Source of the DNA: Ichthyophthirius multifiliis
Taxonomy: Eukaryota > Ciliophora > Oligohymenophorea > Hymenostomatida
Length of the DNA: 40,000 nucleotides
Reading direction: 5' to 3'
NCBI RefSeq assembly: GCF_000220395.1
Contig: NW_004086067.1
Coordinates: 1-40,000 of the forward strand
Part shown: positions 1 through 15,914 of the stretch, piece by piece
Position numbering within the stretch: the first letter of the stretch is position 1
Layout of the letters: each line of letters starts with the position of its first letter
The notes under the pieces: generated by a model
The model's input: the letters and a program-made list of their open reading frames with translations, nothing else
Database searches by the model: none
What the model was told of the DNA's origin: nothing
Program-made: the position numbers and the translations under genes

Positions 1-3000
1 TTTCATTTTTATTTACATTTTCATATTTTTAATTTTTATTTATTAATATAAATTATCATAACTTAATTATTAAAGTAAATTTTCATATAACTTGTTTAAT
101 TAAGAAATAAATAAATATATAAAAATTATATTTTACAAATTAAGAATCAAGTGTATTGATATAATATTATTAAGATTTTAATACTTATTCCGCAGTTTTA
201 AAATTTTTTTCAGTTTTATTTTCATAATCAATTTAAATGTTTTCTAAATTTTTTAGTTCTTTCTATAAATTTAAAGTTTATTCATTTTACTAACTAAATT
301 AAATTTAATTAAACTAATTTTCTAAATACAATTTGACTTCAAAATGAATATAGTTATTTTTTATATTTTCATTTAATAATGAAATATCTCTAAATAAAAA
401 ACAAACTTATATAAAAATTTTATCTATAAAAAAAATACTTTTATATAGGCACTTTAAAATTCTCAAAAACTAATAAATTTTATTCATTCTTGATTATTTA
501 ATCATCAATTTAATTTTTTAATTAGACATCTCTTTATTTTAAATTTATAAATTATTTATATAAATATTTCATTTCTTTTTTTAGATTATTTTACTTAGAT
601 ATTTAAAACCCCTAGAAAAAATCTAATGTGTAATACATTATTTTTTTCTATAGTTTATAATATCCATTAAATAAATATTTTTATTTTATATTTTTATTTT
701 ATTTTACTCATTTTATCTATTGTCTATTTCTTTATAAATTAATAATAAATCGTTTTCTCGATTTTATTTAATATAATAAAGCTCATTTTCGATTTTTTAG
801 AAAGTTTATTAATGGTAAGACTCTTTTATTTTGTCAAATTAATCCTTTATATAAGATTGGTTATTTTACAAATTAAAACAATCTTCTATTTCATTTATTT
901 TTTAACTATTTTTAAATATATACATTATAAAAATAATAATTAGTTACTAAAGGCTTTATAAAATTTGTTAATCATTTTTGTTTATTTCTTAAATTTCTTA
1001 ATTTATTAAAGTTTTAATTAATAGATTTGTATCATCTATTTTTTTATCGAAATTTATTGTCAACATTTTTTTAGCATTTTCTACTGTTACTTCGATATTA
1101 TTTTCTAAATTAGTTTGTGTTTATTAAAATTTCAAATAAATATTTTATATTTATTCAATTAAATTATTTTTATCTTCCAATTATTATTATGAAGATTATT
1201 ATATTTTATTTAAAAAAGAATCAACTAAATTTTTAAATTACATTAAGTTATCATTAATTTAAATAACATTTTTTTAAAGACCAGACATTTATCTTTCCAA
1301 AAAATCTTAATTAATATCCACCTTAATATTGTAAAATAATAAAAAAATATATATATAAAAAAGAAAATAACTAAAAAACTAAAAAAATACTTATTTAGAT
1401 ATATTTTTTTCAAAGTCTTTTATTATCAAAAGAACTTATTAAAACGTTTTTTAAGAAACATTTTTAATTTCTTTTTCAATTTAAATATTAAGTTAAAATA
1501 TTTTTTAGGAATTTTCTTTAATTTATTACTAAACTAATTTCTAACTTTAAATATCAAATTTGCACTCATAAATTTCTTAAATCTGATTTTTCATAACCAA
1601 GATTTATTAATTAATATTTTCCGATTTATCTTTAAAACTATTATCTATATTTATTTTTATTTCGTTTTTATTATCAAACTAATTTTTTTCTAAATTTACT
1701 CTAATTTCCTCATTTAATTTATTAATACAATTTTCTAATTTTTAATTTTAAGTTTATACCCAACTTTCATCACTTGATTTAATTAATTTATCTAATTCAA
1801 TTTATGTTTAAATTATGTTTTCATGATTTTTCTAATCGATTTCTTTAATATAGTATTCAAGGCTTTTAATCGAATTTTAAACGTCTTATTTTTATTAATT
1901 TATATTATATATATTTTATTTTAAATATTCATTTATTTTTTCATTTAACTATTCTATAGATTACTAAGTTTTGCTTTTTTAATTTCTTAAATCAAGCTTT
2001 ATACCTTTCATAGCATTTGAAACTTCCTTAAAAATGCTCAAATTTTTCTCCTCAAATTATTCTTACCATTTTAAATTTTATTAATGTATTTAATTTATTT
2101 TTTATTAATTCTATTCAAATAATTATTATAATTTTTAATCTAAATTAAATATCTATGATTGTATATTATCCTAATTTTTTTAAAAGTTTTATATATTAGC
2201 TTCATTTAATTCTTTTTAAAATTAAATGTTTGTTTCGAAATTAGTTTTTAAATTTTCATCTTTCTTATTTAAATTATTATTTTATTCTCCAAATTAATTA
2301 TTCAATTAAATAACTTATTATTATAAACCTTATATTTATTTCAAAAATATTATATATATATATATATGTTTTTTTTTATTTACTTTATATTTTTTATTCT
2401 AATAATTCTTTAGTTTATTATTTATTTACTTCTTGTTCTTATTTTGAAAATTTTATTATTTATTAGGTAGATTGAACCGTTTGTTATAATTATTAAGAAA
2501 GTATAAATTCTCTTTCTAAAATTTATTTTTCTACAGTTCTCTTTGTTTTTTTATATAAATTATATTTATTATTTAATTACGTATTCATTTTTTATATTCT
2601 CAATATCCTTCTTTTATTAAATTTTATATTAATTATAGAAAATATTTCTATCTTCAATTTCTTTTTGCAATAATTTTTCAATTTTATTTATTTAATCTTT
2701 CAATTATTCATTTTCTTCTATTAATTTTTCATTTTTTTTCCTTTGTTTTTTAATATTTAAAATAATTTAAATAACAAAAAATAACTTTTCAATTTATTAA
2801 AGCTTTTCTAATTGAAAATGGTTTTCTTCTAAATATAAAGACTCTTATTTTTATAACTAAGAAATAAATTATTTCTCTTATTCAAGCATTTTAATTTATA
2901 ATTCTTAATATTTAGAAGAAAGATAATCGAATCCAACTTTTCTATTCTTTATTTCTTAGTTTATATACTCTTTTATTTCTTAAAAATTAATTTGATACTT

Positions 3001-3576
3001 TTATTCTTCAATTTTATTATTTTTTGGGATTTCCAATATTTATTATTAATTAGAACTCGGCTATTATACTTTTAATTAAAGTGAATTTATTTTTTAATTT
3101 AAATCTAAAAATTGATTTTAATGATTTTCATTATTATTATTTAATAATTCTCTTAATTATTAAATTTAAACTTAAAAATTTTATAATTTTTTTTCATTTT
3201 AATATTAAAATTGAATACTTTTTTCTTAAAAATACTTAACATTTTTCGGAGTCTCTTCGAATAATTAAATTATTCTTTTTTCAATGTTAACTTTTAAATC
3301 CTAAAAAGCAGTTTCTAAATCATTTTATCTGTATTTATTAATATTATTAAAAATTAAAAAATATTAATTATTTATTAATTTACCTTTTTAAAAGTTAGTT
3401 TTAATTTAAATCATTTTCATATTATTAAATAGCTATATCTGATTTTTGTTATTTGTTCTTTTAAATAATGTTTTTTTTATTTAATTTTTTAAAATATTTA
3501 CTATATTTGGTAAATTAAATGTATTATTCCTTTTAAATTTTAAAACATTTTCATTAATATCACGAAAAGTACTCAT
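1..3576 (-). CDS. Long coiled-coil protein, 3' end beyond window
   Basis: Read with TAA/TAG as Gln, an open frame starts at the ATG at 3576 (MSTFRDINENV) and stays coding to the left edge, so the C-terminus is missing. The product is well over 900 residues, nearly all Lys/Glu/Gln/Asn/Leu heptad-like sequence typical of a filamentous or scaffold coiled coil; no enzymatic motif was seen. Introns that restore the frame: 2541-2580, 2329-2383, 1322-1390, 906-947 and 91-136, all GT...AG on the minus strand. One more lies around 395-443. The stretch 540-660 contains at least one further intron whose exact ends I could not settle. In-frame TGA does not occur in the exons followed. Ciliates have many such proteins in cortical and basal-body structures, but that role here is only a guess. 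The next gene upstream on the same strand ends at 3811. Confidence 0.75.
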
Positions 3577-3810
3577 TTTAAAAAAATTTAAAAATTTTTA
3601 TTAAAATATTACAATATAAATTATATGTATATATATTTTTTTATTCTTAAAAAATGAATAGAAATTATGTATTTATTTTTTTAATATATATATATATATA
3701 TTTATATATATATTTATATGAATAAATATATATAAAATATAAATTTTTATACTATAATAAACATAAATAGTTAATCTATTACTTATATAGCATATATAGC
3801 ATATATCAAT

Positions 3811-4477
3811 TCATTTTTATATATTTAAATATTTTTATCTTACGATTTCAACAGCTTTTAAATCAACAGTTTGAATTTGTTTAAAAATATTTATTTAATT
3901 AGGATTTTCTCTCATCTTTAATTTAAGTAAATTAAAAATAATACTACTAGTATCTTATTGGCTATTAGAAGTTTCATTACATTATTCTTGTTTTTTACAC
4001 AATTAGTCAAATTATCTTCCATTTTTGTATTATTTTCAAGGCTATTTCTAAGTTTTTTTTTGCTTAAATTAGTTCTTCCATTCTATTTTAATTAGATAAA
4101 TTTATATTATAAAATTTTTGCTAAGTTATTGTATTTTCTAGCTTTTCCTGTTTTATATTAATATTATCATTTTAAAATATTTGAGTAGGTTATTCTAATT
4201 TCAATTATTTTATATCTATATTTTCATTATTAATATCTTGATTTATATTTTATATAACCATTCTTTTGGAAATTGATTAGTCTATGTTTATCTTTTTAAC
4301 AATTTATTAATTTTAATATCTTTGCTATTGATCGAATTTTTCTTGTTTTATTAATAAATTATTTATTAGACTATCTATACTATCATCATCTGATATATGT
4401 CCTGCATTTTAATTGTCTTAAATTAAACTTGAAAAACGAGATTAAAAAAACTATTTCGATGAAGTTTAATCTTACAT
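3811..4477 (-). CDS. Gln/Asn-rich protein of unknown function, frame change inside
   Basis: I do not recognise this gene. The ATG at 4477 opens a frame (MQDQTSSKQFFQSRFSSLI) that runs about 150 codons with TAA/TAG as Gln and then reaches TGA near 3950. The C-terminal part, rich in conserved-looking residues (KMRENPNQINIFKQIQTVD), is in another frame and ends at TGA 3811-3813. The change of frame falls between about 3960 and 4060, near a run of nine A, and no GT...AG pair there joins the two frames. A one-base assembly error, an unusual intron or a decaying gene are all possible. The composition is hydrophilic with no signal peptide or membrane segment. Its 5' end faces the divergent phosphatase gene across about 1.2 kb. 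Confidence 0.5.
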
Positions 4478-5672
4478 AATATATTTAATTTAGTAATTTA
4501 ATAAAAAATTATATATAATTATTTTTTAATAAATATATATATAAAAAAAATAGATAAAATATTAGAAACAAAACAAAAAATGATAAAAATATGCTTAATA
4601 AATTAATGATTATTTAGAAAAATATAATTATTAAATGATTATTTAGAAAAAAATAATTAATATTTTAAATATTTTTATTTATATATAAATATATATATAT
4701 ATTTATTAAGTATTTAAAAATTTTTTTCATAAAAATTATTTATTTATTTTTAAGAATTTTTTTTTTTTTTTTATAAATTTTCATATATCTTATTTTAAAT
4801 AAATTTTTTATTCACAATTAATTTATTTTTAGTTTTTATATATTTTTAAGTATTTTCATATTAAATTTTTAATAAATTAAATATGTAATATAAACTTATC
4901 ATATGTATTTTTTAATTCTATTTTCCGATTTACTTAAATTTTTTCACACCTTTTGATTAACCATTAGCCTATCCATTAAATTATCATTAAGAATATCAAT
5001 GATATTATCTATAAGATTATTCATATAATATAGATAAATAAAAGCATTGTTATTTATATTCAGTTTGTTAGTTTTGTATTTCAAAGATTACAAATATAAA
5101 TTAATATCATTTATTTTAAATATTAATCATATTAAGTAATTTTATTATTAAAATGTTTTTGAAATATATATATAATTAATATTATAAAATATAAACATAT
5201 TTATATTATAAAATTTAGTATATATATTATTAAAAAAAAGAATAAAACAATAATAATTTTAATTTATATATTAATATTATATATATTTTTATTTATATTA
5301 TATATTATAGTTATTTATATCATATATTATAAAGTTGTTTATTTATGATTTTAATTTATAAAAATTTGAAATATTTTAATAATATATCTATAATAATTAT
5401 TTTTATATTTTATTATTCTACAATTACTGTATTACAAATTTAAATATTTAATTTTAAAAAAAATATTTATTTTAAATATATAAAATTAATTATGAATATG
5501 TAAATTTTTAATTATCATTTTTTTTTTTTCAAATTCCTAACATTTTTAATATTAATAATAAATTAAAAAAAAAAAAAAGTATATTCAATTTTTTTAAAAT
5601 ATAATTAAACATAAAATATTTATATATATAAAAAAAGTATAATTTGTACAAAAACTCTAAAAAAAAAAAATA
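4478..5672. other. Divergent intergenic spacer, AT-rich
   Basis: Spacer between the 5' ends of the unknown minus-strand gene and the kelch phosphatase. It is almost pure A/T with runs of T and TA repeats. A slightly less AT-rich patch at about 4920-5100 holds a short minus-strand open frame (MNNLIDNIIDILNDNL...) that I could not connect to other exons. The rest shows nothing but presumed promoter and leader sequence. Confidence 0.5.
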
Positions 5673-7044
5673 ATGGAAAAAGTTGATTATACAGGCAATG
5701 TCCCACAAGCGCGTTTCGGGCACACAATAACATACATATCAAAAGGAAAAGCAATATTATTTGGCGGAGCAACCGGAGACACCGGCCGCTTTTAAATAAC
5801 TGGCGATACCTATTCATTCGATATATAGACAAGAATATGGAAGAAAATAGAAAGTAAAAAAAACAATAAAACAATAAATCAAAAAACTATAAATCAAAAA
5901 AAGCTAATGGAAACTAACCATCCCCCCGAGCAGCACATGCCGCAACCGGTTTAGAAATAAATTAAATGGTAGTATACGGAGGGGCTACAGGAGGTATTAT
6001 TTTGTCTTTAAAAAAAGCAAATATATATATATACATATATTAATAAAAGGTGGAAGCTTAGCTTCAGATGATTTATATCTTTTAGATTTAAGAGGAATGG
6101 ATGATATAGGTATGTGGAAAGTAGTTCCAGTAGTAGGCTAAACTCCAGGTCGTAGATATGGCCATACAGTAACATATTCAAAGCCTTTTTTGGTAGTTTT
6201 TGGAGGAAATACGGGTTAGGAAGCTGTGAATGATTGCTGGTTTTTGAATGTTGAAAAAAGTCCATTTGCTTGGCAAAAGATAGAGCCTAAGAACGAATCT
6301 CCGAGGGTTAGAGTTTATCATTCAGGCACTTTGTGTAATTAGGGAAGCGCGAACGGTATGGTAGTAATGTTTGGGGGAAGATCAAATGATTAGTCGGCTT
6401 TGAATGATACATGGGGCTTAAGAAGGCACAGAGATGGCCGTTGGGATTGGGTAAAAGCACCTTATAGATCTGAAAGAGAACTACCAGTAGGTAGATATTA
6501 ACATTCAAGTCTTTTTTTGGGGAAGTTATTACTTATTATAGGAGGAAGAACTAATAATGTAGGTGAATAATTAGGATTAGAAATTTATGATACTGAAACT
6601 TCAGAATGGAGTAGATTTAATTCCATATAAAGGTTTAGGCATGGATCATGGGCTGTAGATAATTTTATTTATGTATATGGAGGTTTTGAGTTAGAAAGTC
6701 CGAATATACCAACAGATGTCATAATGAAAATTAATCTCTTAAAAAGTATATCTAGTAACGGAGATTTACTAATGAAAATAATTAATACATTAAAATAATC
6801 TTCACCAAATAATAGTGTTATAAATGATATATCAAATTAGTAAAAAAAAACAAAAACATTAAAAATAAATAAATATAAAATAAAAATACATATATATCTA
6901 TTAATATTATTTATATAATTTATAAATAAATATAATTAATTTTTTATAGACCTAGCTCACCAGAATTAAATTATTCAAATAATTCGACTTTAGCAACTTC
7001 ATTTAGTAATAAAATAAACCCAATATCAATAAATAATTCGTTTA

Positions 7045-7083
<39 letters not shown>

Positions 7084-8330
7084 TAATAATATTTGTAATA
7101 ATAATAATATTAATAATTTGGCCAAAATTATTATCCTTAATAAAACTAAAATTAATATGGATAATCAATAAATAACAAATAGTTTAAAAATCCAATAAAT
7201 AAACAAAATAATCAAAATTAAAAACTATCAATCGGAAAACAATTTGAATTTATGGAAAGTATTATAGCTGAAGAATCAAAAGATAACCGTAAAACAAATA
7301 ATAAAATCAAAAATTTACCATAATATAATAACATGGACTATATGAGTAATATAGGAATATCTCATGATCCAAACTCAATCCATAATATAATGATTCAACA
7401 TTTATTATAACCAAAAAGTTACATAAATTTACCCGAAAATGCACCTTTTAGATTTTCCTCAGAAAATATAATATAATTATGTGATATGGCTGAGGAAATT
7501 ATAAAAAACTAACCTATAGTACTTAGAGGTAAATAAATATATAAATATATTAATGTATTATATTTATATTTATTTTTATATTTATATATTTATATATACA
7601 TTATTAAATATATATTTATATTTATATTTATATTAATCTAGTTTTTATATATTAATTTTTATTTAGATTTGGTTTTAGTGATGAATGTAATTAAAGATTA
7701 GGGGAAGATCCTTCAGATGAAGATTCTGTTTTCAATAGAGTAAATAGACTTTTTGAATATTTACCTTTAGCTACAATTATAGAAGATAAAATTATATGCC
7801 TACATGGAGGTATAGGCGGTTCTTTACATTACATATAAGAAATTGAGAATCTATAGAGACCTTTAGAAGTTGTACATGAAGTAAATACTCCTGAACATTA
7901 ACTAATAGTTGATATTCTTTGGTCTGACCCGACCGATTCTGATTAAGAATTAGGAATTTAGGCAAACGTGATTAGAGATCCAGCTGGTACTGGAAATATT
8001 GTAAAATACGGGCCTGATAGGGTAAATTAATTTTTATAAAATAACGGATTATCAATGATTTTGAGAGCTCATGAATGTGTAATGGATGGATTTGAGAGAT
8101 TTGCGGGAGGAAAACTTATTACAGTTTTTAGTGCAACAGACTATTGTGGAAGACATAAAAATGCAGGCGCAGTTCTGATTTTAAAAAATAATTTTGAAAT
8201 TATTCCTAAATTAATTTATCCTACTAGTGAAGCTTAACATAATTGGATTGAAGATGAGGAATAATTAAAAAAAAGACCACCTACACCACCCCGATGGAAA
8301 AATAATAGTATAAGGAAATCTTTTGATTGA
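5673..8330 (+). CDS. Kelch-repeat Ser/Thr phosphatase (PPKL/BSU1-like), catalytic core incomplete
   Basis: PPKL phosphatases join an N-terminal kelch propeller to a PP1-type phosphatase; they occur in plants (BSU1) and alveolates. The ATG at 5673 gives [18 protein letters not shown]. Six kelch blades are visible, each with a Gly-Gly pair ([56 protein letters not shown]). Next come a Ser/Asn/Gln-rich linker with a (TAA)n poly-Gln tract, then the phosphatase: start of the fold ([13 protein letters not shown]), then directly [19 protein letters not shown], then [30 protein letters not shown] and [16 protein letters not shown]. The roughly 90 residues normally between, with GDxHG, GDxVDRG and GNHE, are absent. 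Introns: 5854-5903, 5994-6049, 6840-6949, 7095-7182 (restores the frame) and one from 7529. The acceptor at 7666 breaks the frame; one at 7641 keeps it (about 746 aa). TGA at 8328-8330. Confidence 0.9.
7053..7084 (+). repeat. (TAA)n microsatellite in coding sequence
   Basis: About ten TAA units in frame in the linker of the kelch phosphatase. In this genetic code they encode a poly-Gln run. It lies just before the inferred intron at 7095-7182. Confidence 0.8.
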
Positions 8331-8466
8331 TATATATAACATAAATAAATATAAAATTATAATTGTTTAATAAAATATATATATACATATATATTTAAAT
8401 ATATATAAATTTATATTAATACATACAAATATATATATAATAATATATATATATATATTTTTAATA

Positions 8467-10746
<2,280 letters not shown>

Positions 10747-11040
10747 TTTTTGTTTATATTAAAATTATTTTTATCTTATAATTAATTTTTTTTATTTTAT
10801 TTATAAATAAACAAATATTTAATTTATAAATATTAAAAAATAATATATAAAATATATATATATATTAATATAATAAAAAAAAATTATATTTATATATTTA
10901 AATTTTTATAATACAATATGTAATTAAATGAAATATTATATATTATATATTATATATTATATATTATTTATATAAAAAAAAAGAAAAAAATAATATAATA
11001 TTAATAATCTAAAAAAAAAAAGATATTTAAAAAGTAATCA

Positions 11041-11081
<41 letters not shown>

Positions 11082-11216
11082 TTATATTTATAAATATATA
11101 TAATTTAATTTATTTTATATATAAAGAATAAAAAAAATATAAATATTACAAAAATAATATTTTTATTAATTTTATATAATAGTTATTAAAATTTTTAAAT
11201 TAACCATAATATAAAA
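10747..11216. other. Divergent spacer with 7-bp tandem repeat and (TA)n
   Basis: Separates the 5' ends of the NVL gene and the membrane-protein gene. It holds about five copies of a 7-bp unit (ATTATAT) near 10933-10967 and a (TA)n run at about 11044-11078. No open frame. Presumably contains both promoters, but no motif can be assigned. Confidence 0.5.
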
Positions 11217-13559
11217 ATGATAAAAATTGCAATTATATTGATACTTTTACTTCATTAATATTTTACCTTTGATCAAAATGATTTTTAATTAAAATTAAAT
11301 GAATTTTATCCTAAAAAGATATATATTATTTTATAAAATAATTTAGATATTCAGTAAAATAATGATAACATAAAAAAAATATTCTTATTAGCTCTAGATA
11401 GTGAATAATAATAAAAAATAAACTTTACCTATAACATGGTTTAAATTTCATAAAAAACTTTAGAAATAACATTAAAAATTGACTAATAATATATTTCATA
11501 CCCAAAATTAACAGTAAAATTAAACAATACAGACTTAATAAATTAGCAAAATTACAAATAATATTTATTTTCATAAGGTATTTCAACTAATTTATCAATA
11601 CTACCTCCCGATAATCAAGATTTTGATAATATTTATTCAAACTATATATGTAAAAATCAAATAATTTTTTTTTTTATAACCAAAAAAAAGATATATTTTG
11701 TTACATAATTAAATACTAATTCATATTTTAATATATATTGAATATTTTTTTGATAACAGTATCTGATTTTTAAGGATATTTAATAAACATAGAAATACAA
11801 TAAATAATATAATTATAACTTTATACTAAATCTGCACTTCCAAACACGATATAATATATACTAAAAAACATGAAGTTTTATAATTTTTATATATAACATA
11901 TTGATGATAATAATCATTAAAATTTTAGAGGTTTATTAAATGATAATAATGGTATTAATAACAGTAAAATAATTTTATTTTTTTAAATTTAATTTTTAAA
12001 ATTTATAATTATTTTTTAAAACAAAAAAATTAGATATATTGTTTTTAAGTATAATTACAATAATTTATTTAATTAACTTTTTCTTAAATAAATATCAAAA
12101 ATCTTAATATAATAATTAAATTACTAGTAAATTTTCTAAGCTAATACTTTATATTTAACATTCTATAAAAAACAGAATATTCATAAACCTAATAATAATC
12201 TATTTTTTACCAATATACTTTATATTTTTAATAAAAATACTTAATGATTAATACAATTATTTAAGGTAAAAAAAATAAAAATAAACCTTATATATAAATA
12301 TAAAAAGTATAAACTTATTTTAAATTTCAATTATAATTTTCCTGTCTTTATTTGCCCTTTATTTATATTTCTTCTCCTAAAAAATCAGTGAACAAAATTT
12401 TTCTATATTTAATAGATTATTTAAAGAATTAAGAAATAGCTCTCACAAACAAAAAATAATACTCTCATATCCTTCTTTAAGTATTTTGCGAAAAATATTA
12501 GTTTGCTTTTTTATATCTTTTGAATTTAAATATACTATTTTATAAGGAATTTTTTTAATATTAGTAAATTTCATATGGATGTGTATAATTATTATCAAAA
12601 TGGAAGGTCCGTTTAAACAGAAATACTTAAATTATTATGTTTCTATATAAGAACTATACCTATTATTAACTTTAACAATAAACCTTTATTATATATATTT
12701 ATATAGTAATCCTTAAAAAATAAACGAAAACTTATATAATATCGGATACTTACAATTGACATTAGTATTCATATATCTATGTTTAAATATATACTCATTA
12801 ATATTTATTAACTTAAACAAATTATTTAAAAAATAATAAATTGTTTAAGACCATCTTTTGACATAAATTAATGAAAACAATTCTATAAAAAGTATAAATG
12901 AATTATCCCAAAGTAAAAATAAATAATATGTATTATTATCATAAAAAGAAAAAATTATTTAAGTGTGTACAGAAGAAAATACTTTGAGAAATTTAAATGA
13001 AAGTAATGTTAATAAAAATGTGAAAACTTTTAGTGAAAAAAAATTTAAAATTTTAAAAAAATAAAATAATAATTAATAAATTATTTTCATGTTGCATAAA
13101 ATCAATAAATTTAATTAATAACTTGATTATTTACAATAAGCCATAAATAACTATAATACTTTTACTTAAAATATCAAATAATAATTTGAAAATACTTAAT
13201 GGGAAGAAGATTTGCAATTTTCAGACAATGAAAAAGAATTAGATTGCATTGAAGATGATTAATTTTATTAATACTAAGATTAAGATAATAATTAATAATA
13301 ATAATAATTAAATTCAGTTCAAAGTTATGAAAAAGTAAATGCATCTAATTATAAATATAATATTAGTTATTAAAAATTAGAAAGTTCAAGTAGTATTTAA
13401 AAAAATGACTATATATAAAAATAAATTTAAATAATGAATAAAAACTCTTTTTTAACTTTAGATATTAAAGATATTTTAAAAGAAGAGTAAAAATTAATAT
13501 AAATAAATAAAAAACTAGAATAAAAATAAAAACAAAAAAAAAATAAAAAATATTAATGA
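11217..13559 (+). CDS. Polytopic membrane protein with signal peptide
   Basis: ATG at 11217 begins MIKIAIILILLLHQYFTF, a clear signal peptide or first membrane helix. Exons 11217-11649, 11691-11963, 12034-12265 and 12308-13559 give 729 codons and end at TGA 13557-13559; introns 11650-11690, 11964-12033 and 12266-12307 are GT...AG and the only simple set that keeps one frame. An extracytosolic Asn/Gln-rich region of about 230 residues is followed by about six hydrophobic helices (ILFLSIITIIYLINFFL, FINLIIIYFLPIYFIFLI, IIIFLSLFALYLYFF, ILQGIFLILVNFIWMCIIII, LYLLLTLTINLYYIYLY, LQLTLVFIYLCLNIYSLIFI), then a hydrophilic tail of some 250 residues with acidic and poly-Gln stretches. I do not recognise the family; the arrangement resembles the many large predicted membrane proteins of ciliates. 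Nothing in the sequence tells the substrate or ligand. Confidence 0.75.
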
Positions 13560-13758
13560 AATTTAATAAATAAATAAAAGATAATATATTTTTATATATA
13601 AATAATAATTTATATATATTATATATATATATATATAAAATATATTTTTATATTTATTATATATTCATTTATAATAAATATTATTTAAATATTAAATTTT
13701 AAATTTAAATTATTTTTTTCTATATAAATTAATAATATATATATATATAAAAAATAAA

Positions 13759-15914
13759 TCAATTATTATCTGAAAAACTATCTTTGTAACCACTATCATT
13801 TTACAATATCTCTTCTACTTATTCTTCTTTACTCACATTTTAATTTACGTTTTCTTAAAATTTATTAATTAACCAATCATTTCTAGAATAGTATTTTTTT
13901 TCTAATTCTCTTATTTTTAATATTAAATTTTCATTTTCTTTTTTTGTTATTTCAAGCTATATATATATATATATATATTTAATATAAAAATTTAAATATT
14001 AACAAAAAAATTACAATTTCTTGACTATTTTTTTCTTTTTTTTTCAAATATTCTAATTCTTCATATAATTGTTTTACTTAATGATTTTATTAACCTTATT
14101 TTTCAATATTTTTTTTGCTTTTTTATTATTAATTTATAGTAGATTATTCATTATTTAATTAAGCATTAAGTTTATTTAATGTTTCTTAATAATTATTTTT
14201 ATCTTAAATTTATTATTGATTTAATTTTTAATTTTCTTCTTATAAATTTCTAATTTATTCTTAAAGTTATTAAATCTAGTCAATTTCGGAAATCTATTAA
14301 TTTGTCGTATTTTTATTTTTTAGTCTAAAAAAATATCATTTTATTATTATTAATATTCAAGTACTTGAATATGTTAAATTAAATTAGCCTAAACATTTTA
14401 GATTTATTACAATTGATTTATAAGTTCTTCATTTTCCTTCCTTAAAATATCAATTTTTTGTCGATACCCTTTCCTAATTTTATTTTCATATTCAGCTTTA
14501 TTAACTAACTATTCCCCTAATTATTCTTTTAAAATATTATTTTCATTTAAAAAATAAGTTATTTTTGATTATAATTCATCATTTAATTAATTAATTTAAT
14601 TTTCATTTTAAATATTTACTAAATCTATTTATTTTTAACATTTTTCAATAACTCTTTTACTTTCATTTTAAACTTATTCATATTTTTAATTTTATAAATT
14701 AATATCCTATTATATTTAAAGTTATTAAGTATATATATATATAAATATAATTAAATATATATTATATATATATACGTATATATATATATTACCTATATAC
14801 GTTGATTTAAATTTAAATTAAGTATACTATTATTATCGATTAATTAATTTATTTTTTATTCTAGTTCTGTATTCCTTTTTTAATAATTTTTAATTTCTTT
14901 TTCTTATTCTTATGTCATTGTTATTAATTATTATAATTATATATTTTGCTCTTATAATTAATCAATTTTTATTTAAAGTTAATCTATTTTATTTGATTAT
15001 TAAACAACACATTCTTTCAAATTAGAGTTTTCTTCACTTATTTATTGCCTATATTGGTCGTTTATTTTTTGTTAAAAAATTAATCTTTGTTCATATTCTT
15101 CATTAATATCTTTATTTTCTTATTCTTAATTATTTTTTAATTCTTCTATATTCGACTATTTAAATTGATCTTGATTTTTCAACGAGAATTCTAATTAATT
15201 AACTTTAGTTTATAAAAGAGATATATTAGTTTTTAATTCTATTATTTGTTTATCCTTTTCATGACTTTAACTTTTTAATTTTTCAATAATCTACTAATTT
15301 TCCTTTTTTTTTTTTTTTATCAATTAAATAAAAAAAATAAAACAAATTTACTTAATTATATTATTCAAATTTTTATTATTATTTTAAGCTGCTTTCGATT
15401 TGAATATTAAGTTAGTTCTTTTCATAATTTTATTACATTAAATTCTATTTTTATATATAAAATGAATGTTTTTATATTTTTGTTTAATAAAAAGAAAGAA
15501 ATTACTCTAACTTTTTCTTAAAGTTCTTAATTAATTAGATTTTTTTTATTTATTTATTCTAATAAATCTTTCATTTCATTTTAATATTTTTAAATTTATT
15601 CATTTTAAAGCTATTAGAAATGTTCTTTCCAAAAAACTCTTATTTCTTCAGTTTTTTCTTAATATCTTTTCAAATAAAAAAATTAAAACATATATTAAAC
15701 ATATTTTTTTTTTAGTAAAAAAAAAAAAATACTTTAATTATAATTGCTTATAATTTTCTTCTAAATTAATGTTTTTTATTGTTAATTTTTCATTTAATTA
15801 AATTACATTTTCATTTTCTTAAATTATCTTTTCTATTTTTTCCTCTTATATTCTTATTTATTATTCAAATAATTTTTCATATTATTCTTAAGCTCTTTAA
15901 TTTAAAGTTTCCAT
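13759..15914 (-). CDS. Coiled-coil protein
   Basis: ATG at 15914 (METLNQRAQEQYEKLFEQ), TGA at 13759-13761 after NDSGYKDSFSDNN. Introns on the minus strand at 15666-15732, 15445-15505, 15303-15351, 14707-14792 and 13957-14014. Exon 1 is 182 nt, ending in phase 2, and joins correctly to YQEKTEEIRVFWKEHF. The product is roughly 600 residues of nearly continuous Lys/Glu/Gln/Leu heptad-like sequence with no enzymatic motif, signal peptide or membrane segment. The family is unknown; a structural role is only an inference from composition. Its 3' end meets the 3' end of the membrane-protein gene about 200 bp away, and its 5' end is divergent from the gene at 16241. Confidence 0.75.

Noticed and set aside
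3320-3385. GT...AG pair that could be an intron of the first coiled-coil gene
   Set aside because: The frame is open straight through and continues in the right phase only if this stretch is retained.
4975-5105. Small minus-strand frame (MNNLIDNIIDILNDNL...)
   Set aside because: Too short, no conserved motif and no connecting exons; may be chance in a spacer.
5529-6508. Several minus-strand open frames
   Set aside because: They lie antisense to the kelch exons, which have clear conserved motifs on the plus strand.
12130-12180. Alternative 49-bp intron in the polytopic membrane protein gene
   Set aside because: The intron at 11964-12033 already resolves the frame and yields a better membrane helix.
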